Source: DASTHG01 sp035491895 (GTDB lineage: Bacteria; Gemmatimonadota; Gemmatimonadetes; Gemmatimonadales; GWC2-71-9). Taken from it: a stretch of DNA of 25,868 bases. The position numbers and the translations under genes were made by a program. Positions 15,560 to 22,182 of this stretch are shown piece after piece. The notes under the pieces were generated by a model, which was not told where the DNA came from, made no database searches, and saw only the letters and a list, made by a program, of their open reading frames with translations. Where the stretch lies: the NCBI GenBank assembly GCA_035491895.1, contig DATJJY010000122.1, positions 1 to 25,868 on the forward strand, read 5' to 3'. Within the stretch, counting starts at the first letter, position 1. The number at the start of each line of letters is the position of its first letter.

Positions 15560-16408
15560 ATGAGGGTACGTCTCCTTGTCGCGCTGACGCTGGCCGGCGG
15601 CGCGATGCTGGGCTGTGCAAGAAAACCCGCGCCGCCACCGGCCGCCCCCGCGACCGCCACCGTGGTGAACGTCACTGCGAGCGACTACAACTTCGCGGCG
15701 CCGGACACGATTCCCGCCGGACTGACGACGGTGAAGTTCCAGAACGCCGGGAAGGAAAACCACCAGGTCGTCTTCATCCGCATCGATTCGGGGAAGACGA
15801 TGGCCGACATCGCGAACCTGATGAAGGACCCCGCGGCGAAGGTCCCCGCCTGGATGAGCTTCCCGCTCGGCGCGAACACGATCACCCCCGGTGATTCCGG
15901 CAACGCGACGGCGGTGTTGACCGCGGGCAATTACGTGCTGATCTGCTTCGTCGCGTCCCCCGACGGGACACCGCACGCCAGCAAGGGCATGGTGAGGCCC
16001 CTGGTGGTCATGGCATCGACCGGGCCGATGGCAGCCGAGCCGACCGCGGACATCACGATCACGGCGAAGGACTACACCTGGGACGTCTCGGGCCCGATCA
16101 CCGCCGGTACGCACACGTTCCGCGTCGAGAACGCGGGCCCGCAGGTACACGAAGTCCAGATCTTCCAGCTCGCGGCCGGGAAAACGGCGAAGGATCTCCA
16201 GGCCTGGGTCACCGGAGGCATGAAGGGAGAGCCGCCCGCCAAGGAAGTCGGCGGCTTCGTCGGGCCGATGCCGGTCGCCGGTGAGCACGGCTTCTTCACG
16301 ACGACCCTCGCCGCCGGAAAGTACGTGTTCATCTGCTTCGTCCCGGACATGAAGGATGCCAAGCCGCACGTGGCGCATGGCATGATGAAGGAAATCACGG
16401 TCAGCTGA
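15560..16408 (+). CDS. tandem cupredoxin-like lipoprotein
   Basis: This is a 282-aa protein. The ATG at 15560 has GAGGA 7 nt upstream. The N-terminus MRVRLLVALTLAGGAMLGC is a lipoprotein signal with lipidated C19, followed by an Ala/Pro-rich linker. Two homologous beta-sandwich domains follow (about 35-150 and 163-282), each beginning VTASDYNF or ITAKDYTW. Each ends in a similar ligand loop: domain 1 has H68, C129, H139 and M144 (ICFVASPDGTPHASKGM); domain 2 has H197, C259, H270 and M275 (ICFVPDMKDAKPHVAHGM). This His-Cys-His-Met set matches a type 1 (blue) copper site, but the C-to-H spacing of 10-11 is longer than in plastocyanin or azurin, so copper binding is inference. It could shuttle electrons in the periplasm or bind copper. 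Polymerase X lies 57 nt downstream. Confidence 0.8.
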   Translation: MRVRLLVALTLAGGAMLGCARKPAPPPAAPATATVVNVTASDYNFAAPDTIPAGLTTVKFQNAGKENHQVVFIRIDSGKTMADIANLMKDPAAKVPAWMSFPLGANTITPGDSGNATAVLTAGNYVLICFVASPDGTPHASKGMVRPLVVMASTGPMAAEPTADITITAKDYTWDVSGPITAGTHTFRVENAGPQVHEVQIFQLAAGKTAKDLQAWVTGGMKGEPPAKEVGGFVGPMPVAGEHGFFTTTLAAGKYVFICFVPDMKDAKPHVAHGMMKEITVS

Positions 16409-16417
16409 AGATCTGGC

Positions 16418-16453
16418 AGTGGGGAGTGGGAGTGGTACTCCCCACTCCCCACT
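16418..16453 (+). terminator. heptamer-repeat hairpin before polX
   Basis: The left arm (16418-16433) is built of AGTGGGG-type units and the right arm (16437-16453) of ACTCCCC units. They pair over about 16 bp with one bulged C and a 3-nt loop. The following CCCGTTTCTCCC is only weakly T-rich. It could end the cupredoxin transcript, or hold back or insulate polX, whose ATG is 13 nt after it and lacks a Shine-Dalgarno. Confidence 0.55.
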
Positions 16454-16465
16454 CCCGTTTCTCCC

Positions 16466-18184
16466 ATGCAAAACCCCGACATCGCCCGCCTGTTCGACGA
16501 GGTCGCCGACCTCCTCGAGATCCAGAGCCAGAATCCGTTCCGCGTGCGCGCCTATCGCAACGCCGCCCGCGTCGTGCGCGACTATCCGCGCCCGCTCGGC
16601 GATGAAGTCGGCCGCGGCGCCGATTTGACCGAGATCCCCGGCATCGGGGAGGACCTGGCAGAGAAGATCAGCACCATCGTGCGCACCGGCGATCTCCCAC
16701 TGCACAAAGAGCTCGCGGCCAAGCTCCCAGCGGGCCTGCTCGACCTGCTGCGCATCCCCGGGTTGGGCCCGAAACGGGTGAAAACGCTCTATGCGAAGCT
16801 CAAGGTGAAGTCGGCGGCGGACCTCAAGAAAGCGCTCGAGGCCGGCAAGGTGCGCAAGCTCGCCGGGTTCGGACCGAAGATGGAGGAGAACGTCCGCGCG
16901 GGGCTCGGCGCCGCGCTGCACGTCGAGCGACGCCTGCTCCTCCCCGAAGTCGAGACGCACGCCACCGCGCTGGTGGAGCATCTGCGAACCGGAGGCGGCC
17001 TCACCAACCTCGACGTCGCTGGCAGCTACCGGCGGCGCCTCGAATCGATCGGCGATCTCGACATTCTCGTCACGACCACCGATCCCGCCGCCGCGATCGA
17101 GCGATTCGCCGCCTATCCCGACGTCGCCAAAGTGCTGTCACGCGGCGACACACGCGTTACGGTGCAGCTGCGCGGCGGCCTGCAGGTGGATCTCCGGGTG
17201 GTCGAGCCCGCGGCGTACGGCGCCGCCCTCATGTACTTCACCGGCTCCAAGGCGCACAACATCGAATTGCGCCAGATCGCCCAGGACAAGCAGTACAAGC
17301 TGAACGAGTACGGGCTGTACCGCGGAACGCGCCGCATCGCCGGGAAGACCGAGGAGGAGGTATACGGGAAGCTCGGCCTCGACTGGATTCCCCCCGAGCT
17401 GCGCGAGGCGCGCGGCGAGGTCGCCCTCGCCCGCGCACACCGGCTCCCGGTGCTGGTCACGCTGGACGAGATCCGGGGCGACCTCCAGATGCACACCACC
17501 GAGAGCGACGGCGAGGCAACGCTCGACGAGATGGCCGAGGGATGCCGGGCGCGCGGCTACGAGTATTGCGCCATCACCGACCACTCGAAGCGCGTCACCA
17601 TGGCGCTCGGTCTCGACACCAAGCGGCTGCGCGCCCAATGGAAGACGATCGACGCCTGGAACGCCCGGGCGAGCGGCTTCACGATCCTGAAGAGCGTCGA
17701 GCTGGACATCCTGGAGAACGGCAAGCTCGATCTCCCCGACGACGTGCTCCGCGAAGCCGACTATGTCGTGGCGTCAATCCACTACGGCATGACGCAAAGC
17801 GAGCGGGAGCTGACGCGGCGGGTGATCGGCGCCATCGAGCATCCCTGTGTCGACGCCATCGGCCATCCCACTGGACGGCGTGTCGGGAAACGCGAGTCCT
17901 ACCACCTCGACTTCGCCGCCGTGACGCAGGCGGCCGCCGACCAGGGGTGCCTGCTGGAGCTCGACGGCCACCCCGAGCGCATGGACCTGCCGGACACGCT
18001 CGCGGCCGCGGCGAAAACGCGCGGGGTGCGGTTCGTGCTGTCCACCGACAGCCACAACCCCGGCAATCTCGCGAACATGCGCTATGCGGTAGACTTGGCG
18101 CGTCGGGCGGGGCTGGAAGCGGGGGACATCCTCAATACGAAACCACTCGCCGCATTCAAGAAAGGCTTGAAGCGCGCGCGTTAG
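16466..18184 (+). CDS. polX: DNA polymerase X with PHP 3'-5' exonuclease domain
   Basis: This is a 572-aa repair polymerase. Residues 1-about 150 are the 8-kDa-like and helix-hairpin-helix parts (LLEIQSQNPFRVRAYRNAAR, then IPGIGEDLAEKI and IPGLGPKRVKTLY). The palm has GSYRRRLESIGDLDILV with D197 and D199, and the third carboxylate D242 in QVDLRVV. The PHP domain starts near residue 339 with DLQMHTTESDG, then AITDHSK, HYGMTQSE, GHPTGR and STDSHNPGNL. The first PHP metal ligand, often His (DLHxH), is Gln here; I believe this also occurs in other PolX proteins. It fills short gaps, probably in base-excision repair. The start is set by homology, as no ribosome site is visible. The stop overlaps the convergent gene's stop (TTAG). 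Confidence 0.93.
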   Translation: MQNPDIARLFDEVADLLEIQSQNPFRVRAYRNAARVVRDYPRPLGDEVGRGADLTEIPGIGEDLAEKISTIVRTGDLPLHKELAAKLPAGLLDLLRIPGLGPKRVKTLYAKLKVKSAADLKKALEAGKVRKLAGFGPKMEENVRAGLGAALHVERRLLLPEVETHATALVEHLRTGGGLTNLDVAGSYRRRLESIGDLDILVTTTDPAAAIERFAAYPDVAKVLSRGDTRVTVQLRGGLQVDLRVVEPAAYGAALMYFTGSKAHNIELRQIAQDKQYKLNEYGLYRGTRRIAGKTEEEVYGKLGLDWIPPELREARGEVALARAHRLPVLVTLDEIRGDLQMHTTESDGEATLDEMAEGCRARGYEYCAITDHSKRVTMALGLDTKRLRAQWKTIDAWNARASGFTILKSVELDILENGKLDLPDDVLREADYVVASIHYGMTQSERELTRRVIGAIEHPCVDAIGHPTGRRVGKRESYHLDFAAVTQAAADQGCLLELDGHPERMDLPDTLAAAAKTRGVRFVLSTDSHNPGNLANMRYAVDLARRAGLEAGDILNTKPLAAFKKGLKRAR

Positions 18185-18555
18185 CGCCGGCGGCCCTCCA
18201 GCCGAGTCACCACGGCGCCCAACAGGCGATCGTGCAGCCGCATCGCCAGCTCTTTCAAACCCGTACGGAGGTGGCGCTGCAGCGCGGTGCGATTACGCAC
18301 CCGCCGCACCTGGAGCGACGCGATCAGGTCCGACTCCTCGAGCCAGTGATGCAGATGGGCCATTTCATTCAGGCGCTCGAGCAGGACGCCAATGCGCCGT
18401 TGCGCCGCCATCCCCCGCGCCGTGCGCAGCTGTTCCACGAGCTCCTGCGACTCGTGCAACGCCTTGGAGGCCTCGAGCAGGGGCTTGGCCCCGAAGGTTT
18501 CCTCGATGAAGCGCTCCATGGTCCAACGGGACCTGCCGCGACGATTGGGGGGCAT
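18181..18555 (-). CDS. unknown 124-aa helical protein after rnhB
   Basis: I do not recognise this 124-aa basic protein. It is mostly alpha-helical (residues about 12-50 and 55-120) with Arg/Leu-rich heptads such as LLERLNEMAHLHHWLEESD and LQRHLRTGLKELAMRLHDRL. It has no signal peptide, membrane segment or catalytic motif. It starts 3 nt after the rnhB stop; ATGs at 18555 and 18519 (MERFIEE) are both possible, and neither has a strong Shine-Dalgarno. Its TAA and the polX TAG share bases tail to tail (18181-18184). The position is where many bacteria carry yraN, but the YraN (UPF0102) nuclease motifs are absent, so it is not that protein. Confidence 0.6.
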   Translation of the reverse strand: MPPNRRGRSRWTMERFIEETFGAKPLLEASKALHESQELVEQLRTARGMAAQRRIGVLLERLNEMAHLHHWLEESDLIASLQVRRVRNRTALQRHLRTGLKELAMRLHDRLLGAVVTRLEGRRR

Positions 18556-18558
18556 GGA

Positions 18559-19182
18559 TCAGGTGAGCGCGAGGGTCAGCTGCGCCACCGGCATGAAGCT
18601 CATGCGGTGGTGCCGGGTGGGGCCGAGCACCTGCAGCGCGTCGAGGTGCTCGGGCGTCCCATACCCCTTGTTCTCTTCCCAGGAGTAGACGGGATAGCGC
18701 AGCGCGAGCAATCGCATCAGGCGGTCCCGCACCGTCTTGGCGATCACCGACGCGGCGGCGATCGATTGGCAACAGGCGTCGCCGTCGACGATCGCGTCGT
18801 GCGGGCGGCCCAGCTCGGGCAGCCACACGCCGTCCACCAGCACTTCGGCGGGCTCGAGCCCCAGCCGCCGCAGGGCGCGCTGCATGGCGAGGATGGTGGC
18901 GCGGCGGATGTTGATGCGGTCGATCTCGCGGACGCTCGCGGCGCCGACGCCGATCGCCGTTGCGCGGGCCCGCACGACGGTCGCGAGCCGCTCGCGTTTC
19001 GCCGCCGGCAGGACCTTCGAGTCGCGCAGGCCGCGGATCGGCTTCATCCCTGCCGGAAACACGACGGCCGCGGCCACCACCGGTCCCGCCAGTGGTCCGC
19101 GGCCTACCTCGTCGATGCCGGCGACGATGCTCCGCCCCGCGTTCCAGAGCGCGATCTCGCGCTCGAACGTGGGGCGGCGCAT
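18559..19182 (-). CDS. rnhB: ribonuclease HII
   Basis: This 207-aa enzyme removes ribonucleotides from RNA-DNA hybrids and misincorporated rNMPs from DNA. The catalytic DE pair is D24-E25 in AGIDEVGRGPLAGPVV. The other acidic ligands lie in DAIVDGDACC and in IAKTVRDRLM, and the C-terminal KGYGTPEHLDAL and HHRMSF are typical. The ATG at 19182 overlaps the rplS stop by 1 nt (TGATG). A longer open frame upstream lies inside rplS. The length is normal for the family. Confidence 0.93.
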   Translation of the reverse strand: MRRPTFEREIALWNAGRSIVAGIDEVGRGPLAGPVVAAAVVFPAGMKPIRGLRDSKVLPAAKRERLATVVRARATAIGVGAASVREIDRINIRRATILAMQRALRRLGLEPAEVLVDGVWLPELGRPHDAIVDGDACCQSIAAASVIAKTVRDRLMRLLALRYPVYSWEENKGYGTPEHLDALQVLGPTRHHRMSFMPVAQLTLALT

Positions 19183-19595
19183 CACGACTCGGGAGCTCCC
19201 CCCGACCCTGCCGCCGCTCCCCCTCCCGGTGCGGCCTCGGTGAGACCAGGCGCCCCGCGCTGCTCGCGGATGCGCGCCGCCTTTCCCGCCAGGCGCCGCA
19301 GGAAGTAGAGCTTGGCGCGGCGCACGCGGCCCTTGCGGACCAGCTCGATCTCGGCGATCGCGGGCGCGTGCAGCGGGAAGATGCGCTCCACCCCGACCCC
19401 CGCCGACACTTTGCGCACGGTGAAGGTCTCGTTGATCCCCCCGCCGCGCCGGGCGATGCACACCCCTTCGAAGGCCTGGAGCCGCTCCTTCTCGCCTTCG
19501 CGGACGCGCACCATCACGCGCACGGTGTCGCCGGGATCGAACGCCGGAATGTTCTCTTTCAGGCCCTCTCGCGAGAGCGCGCTCAGCTTCTCCAT
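19182..19595 (-). CDS. rplS: 50S ribosomal protein L19
   Basis: This is a 137-aa ribosomal protein at the 30S-50S interface. The core (FDPGDTVRVMVRVREGEKER, LQAFEGVCIARRGGG, FTVRKVSAGVGVERIFPLHA, RAKLYFLRRLAGKAARI) is complete. The last about 25 residues are an Ala/Gly/Pro tail (GLTEAAPGGGAAAGSGG and on), longer than the usual L19 of about 115-120 aa. I chose the ATG at 19595 because of GAGGG upstream and the family start; the ATG at 19625 would overlap trmD. It starts 10 nt after the trmD stop. Confidence 0.95.
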   Translation of the reverse strand: MEKLSALSREGLKENIPAFDPGDTVRVMVRVREGEKERLQAFEGVCIARRGGGINETFTVRKVSAGVGVERIFPLHAPAIAEIELVRKGRVRRAKLYFLRRLAGKAARIREQRGAPGLTEAAPGGGAAAGSGGAPES

Positions 19596-19605
19596 GCCCG
19601 TACCC

Positions 19606-20322
19606 TCAATGACTGTCCGCTGCATCCGCGGCTTCCGATTCGGCCGACCGCTGCCACAGGTCCGGGCGCCGCTCGCGCGTCACCCGCCGGGCCTCGGCCG
19701 CACGCCACGCGGCAATCGCCGCATGGTCACCTTGCAACAATACCTCGGGAACTGCCAGCCCGCGATACACCGGCGGCCGCGTGTAGGACGGCGCCGCGAG
19801 CAACCCGTCATAATGCGAATCGCTGGAAGCCGATTCGTGATCGCCGAGTGCTCCGGGGAGCAGCCGCACGACCGCATCGATCACACAGAGCGCCGCGGGC
19901 TCACCACCCGTCAGCACGAAGTCGCCGATCGACAGCTCTTCCGCCGGTAACCCGTCCGCCACGCGCTGATCGACGTCCTTGTAGTGGCCGCACAACAGCG
20001 TCACTTCGTCGGCCACCGCGAACCGCACCGCGTCGTCGTGCGTGAACGGCCGCCCCCGGGCCGACAGCAGCACGCGGGGCGACGCCGCGCCGAGGCCCAG
20101 ACTCTCGACCGCTTCGAAAAACGGCTCCGGCTTCAGCACCATCCCCGCGCCGCCGCCGTACGGCGTGTCGTCGACGGTGTGGTGCCGGTCGTGCGTGAAG
20201 TCTCGGAGCTGCACGATCCGGTACCGCACCAGACCCAGCTTTGCTGCCCGGCCCAGGATGCTGCCGGCGAGCGGTGCCGTGAACCACTCGGGAAACAACG
20301 TCACCACGTTAAGCGCCAGCAT
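19606..20322 (-). CDS. trmD: tRNA (guanine37-N1)-methyltransferase
   Basis: This 238-aa SPOUT-class enzyme methylates G37 of tRNAs to prevent frameshifting. Motifs seen are VVTLFPEWF at the N-terminus, DDTPYGGGAGMVLKPEP, LLCGHYKDVDQRV and LSIGDFVLTGGEPAA, the last two forming the knotted SAM site. The ATG at 20322 has CAGGAG 5 nt upstream, located within the end of rimM, which it overlaps by 14 nt. Length and order (rpsP-rimM-trmD-rplS) are standard. Confidence 0.95.
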   Translation of the reverse strand: MLALNVVTLFPEWFTAPLAGSILGRAAKLGLVRYRIVQLRDFTHDRHHTVDDTPYGGGAGMVLKPEPFFEAVESLGLGAASPRVLLSARGRPFTHDDAVRFAVADEVTLLCGHYKDVDQRVADGLPAEELSIGDFVLTGGEPAALCVIDAVVRLLPGALGDHESASSDSHYDGLLAAPSYTRPPVYRGLAVPEVLLQGDHAAIAAWRAAEARRVTRERRPDLWQRSAESEAADAADSH

Positions 20323-20662
20323 CGGACTCCTGCACGGCGAGCAGCTGGTCGCGCCATCCCTCCACTGCGTCGCGCGACGTCACGCCCGCGAACCCGATCA
20401 GCCACTCGCGGTGATACGCCCGCCGCCGCGCGAGGATCAGCGGACCCGCGAGCACGCGCCGCGCTTCGTCCACCACGTACAGCTCTGCCTTCGGCTGAAA
20501 CACCGCCCCGGGCGCCTCCACGAGGGGGATCACCGACACCTCCCCGTGCTGGCCGTGGGGCCGGCGCAGCCGCGCGATTACGCGGTGCGTGTGCCGAACA
20601 CCCCAGCCCGCTTGAGGAGCGACCGGACCGTGTCGGTGGGCGTCGCCCCTTTGGCGAGCCAC
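20309..20662 (-). CDS. rimM: RimM-like 16S rRNA processing factor, N-terminal domain only
   Basis: It lies between rpsP and trmD, the usual rimM place. The recognisable part begins near VIARLRRPHGQHGEVSV (the RimM N-terminal beta-barrel signature RRPHGxxGEV) and ends LLAVQESDAGA, about 90 residues in all. The C-terminal PRC-barrel (another 80-90 residues in normal RimM) is missing, and trmD begins straight away. The start is a problem. The only ATG in frame before the signature is at 20662, which would add 27 residues read out of rpsP (85-nt overlap). The codons just before the signature are GTA and ATC. In-frame GTGs at 20539 and 20533 (the latter with GGGGAGG upstream) would cut the signature off. 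It may use a rare start, be unusually overlapped, or be decaying. Confidence 0.65.
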   Translation of the reverse strand: MARQRGDAHRHGPVAPQAGWGVRHTHRVIARLRRPHGQHGEVSVIPLVEAPGAVFQPKAELYVVDEARRVLAGPLILARRRAYHREWLIGFAGVTSRDAVEGWRDQLLAVQESDAGA

Positions 20663-20835
20663 TGCGTGGCCTGGTCCTTGTCCACCTCGAGCACGGCGGG
20701 GTTGGTGCGCGGGTTGTAATGACCGATCGTCGCGACGGAGCGCCCGTCCCGGGCGGCCCGCTGATCGGCGATCACGATCCGGAAGTAGGCCTGCCCCTTC
20801 CGTCCCACCCGACGCAGCCGAATCCGAGTTCCCAT
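20578..20835 (-). CDS. rpsP: 30S ribosomal protein S16
   Basis: This is an 85-aa ribosomal protein with the family opening IRLRRVGRKGQAYFRIVIAD, followed by DGRSVATIGHYNPRTNP and WLAKGATPTDTVRSLLKRAG. The ATG at 20835 lies 9 nt after the ffh stop, with AAGGG about 7 nt upstream. It binds 16S rRNA early in 30S assembly. Its last part is overlapped by the only ATG-initiated reading of the rimM frame. Confidence 0.95.
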   Translation of the reverse strand: MGTRIRLRRVGRKGQAYFRIVIADQRAARDGRSVATIGHYNPRTNPAVLEVDKDQATQWLAKGATPTDTVRSLLKRAGVFGTRTA

Positions 20836-20844
20836 GGTCTGCCC

Positions 20845-22125
20845 TTACATCCGTTTGAGGAACTTGCGCATCTGCTGGAACTGCTCCAGCAGTCGATTGA
20901 CTTCCTGCACCGGCCGGCCCGATCCCTTCGCGATGCGGAGCCGCCGCGATCCACTCAGGATCTTCGGATCGGACCGCTCTGCAGGCGTCATCGACAGGAT
21001 GATCGCCTCGACGTGGCGCAGGCGCCTGTCATCGGCCGGCAAACCCTTCAACGCCTTGGCCGACACGCCCGGCAACAAACCGAGCAGCTGCTTCATCGGC
21101 CCCATCTGCTGCATCTGCTTCAGCGCCACGAGAAAGTCCTGCAGGTCCATCCCCTGCTTCGACCGGGCTTTCTTCTCCAACCGCTCGGCCGCCGCGCGGT
21201 CGATCGTGCTCGCCGCTTTCTCCACCAGCGTCACGACGTCGCCCTGCCCGAGAATCCGTCCCGCCATGCGGGCCGGATCGAGCGGCTCCAGCGCATCGGG
21301 ACCTTCCCCGGTGCCGACGTACACGATCGGCACGCCGGTTACCGCGTGAATCGAGAGCGCCGCGCCGCCCCGGGCGTCGCCGTCGAGCTTCGTGAGGATC
21401 ACCCCCGTGAGCCCGACACCGTCGTGGAATCCCCGCGCGCTGCGCACCGCGTCCTGCCCCGTCATCGCGTCGGCGACCAGCAGCACCTCGCGCGGCTGGA
21501 CCGCCCGCTTCAACGCCGCCAGCTCGTCCATCAGCGCGGCGTCGATCTGCAACCGCCCCGCCGTATCGACGATCACGCTGCGGCAGCGGGCCTTTTCCGC
21601 CTCGCGCAACGCGCCCCGCACGACGCCCGTGACGTCTCCGCTGCCGCTGAACACCGGCACGCCCACCTGGCTCCCGAGCTGCTGCAGCTGCTCCACGGCC
21701 GCCGGACGCTGCAGGTCGGCGGCGACGAGGCACGGCGCCTTCTGCTCGAGCTTCAGCCGGCGCGCCAGCTTCGCCGCGGTCGTCGTCTTGCCGGAGCCCT
21801 GCAGTCCGACGAGCAGCAACACCGTCGGACCGACTGACGCGAACTCGAGCTGGCGCCGTGTCCCGCCCAGGAGCCCCGTGATCTCGTCATGCACCAGCTT
21901 CACGACCTGCTGGCCGGGACTCACCGTCTTGAGCTGGATCGCCCCGACCGCACGTTCGCGCACCCGCTCCACGAAGTCGCGCGCCACATCGAGACTCACG
22001 TCCGCTTCCAGCAGGTAGCGCCGGATTTCTCGCAGCGCCTCGGCGACGTCCTGCTCCGACAACACGCCCCGGCCGACCAAGCGCTGCAACACCGCCGAGA
22101 GACGCTCGGTCAGGGCCGTAAACAT
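20845..22125 (-). CDS. ffh: signal recognition particle protein Ffh
   Basis: This 426-aa GTPase binds 4.5S RNA and signal sequences and, with FtsY, targets membrane proteins. It has the N domain (1-about 90), the G domain with P-loop GLQGSGKTT (107-115), DTAGRL, TKLDGDARGG and GTGEGPDALEP, and the Met-rich M domain from about 300 (FLVALKQMQQMGPMKQLLGL). The RNA-binding RRLRIAKGSG and VNRLLEQFQQMRKFL close the protein. The ATG at 22125 has no clear Shine-Dalgarno (GTGGCTT precedes it). It heads the ribosomal block; a weak promoter is proposed at 22135-22163. Confidence 0.95.
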   Translation of the reverse strand: MFTALTERLSAVLQRLVGRGVLSEQDVAEALREIRRYLLEADVSLDVARDFVERVRERAVGAIQLKTVSPGQQVVKLVHDEITGLLGGTRRQLEFASVGPTVLLLVGLQGSGKTTTAAKLARRLKLEQKAPCLVAADLQRPAAVEQLQQLGSQVGVPVFSGSGDVTGVVRGALREAEKARCRSVIVDTAGRLQIDAALMDELAALKRAVQPREVLLVADAMTGQDAVRSARGFHDGVGLTGVILTKLDGDARGGAALSIHAVTGVPIVYVGTGEGPDALEPLDPARMAGRILGQGDVVTLVEKAASTIDRAAAERLEKKARSKQGMDLQDFLVALKQMQQMGPMKQLLGLLPGVSAKALKGLPADDRRLRHVEAIILSMTPAERSDPKILSGSRRLRIAKGSGRPVQEVNRLLEQFQQMRKFLKRM

Positions 22126-22134
22126 AAGCCACGC

Positions 22135-22163
22135 AAGTTAGTTAGGGAGATTGGGGAAACCAA
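22135..22163 (-). promoter_or_regulatory. possible promoter of the ffh operon
   Basis: On the minus strand TTGGTT (22163-22158), a 17-bp spacer and TAACTT (22140-22135) end 9 nt before the ffh ATG. If this is real, the transcript would be nearly leaderless, which would fit the lack of a Shine-Dalgarno. The match is weak. Confidence 0.3.
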
Positions 22164-22182
22164 GTAGGCGAAAACACAGCGA

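Noticed and set aside
18181..18555. YraN (UPF0102) because of position after rnhB
   Set aside because: The GExxA and GEIDLI-type motifs of YraN are absent; the protein is helical and basic.
17542..19308. Long plus-strand frame across polX, the unknown gene and rnhB
   Set aside because: It runs through three real genes in other frames and contains no recognisable domain.
19984..21837. Long plus-strand frame opposite trmD, rimM, rpsP and ffh
   Set aside because: It is antisense to conserved ribosomal and SRP genes and is His/Arg/Pro-rich noise.
22141..22163. Small hairpin TTGG/CCAA before ffh as a terminator
   Set aside because: Only 4 bp of stem and no T tract; too weak to call.
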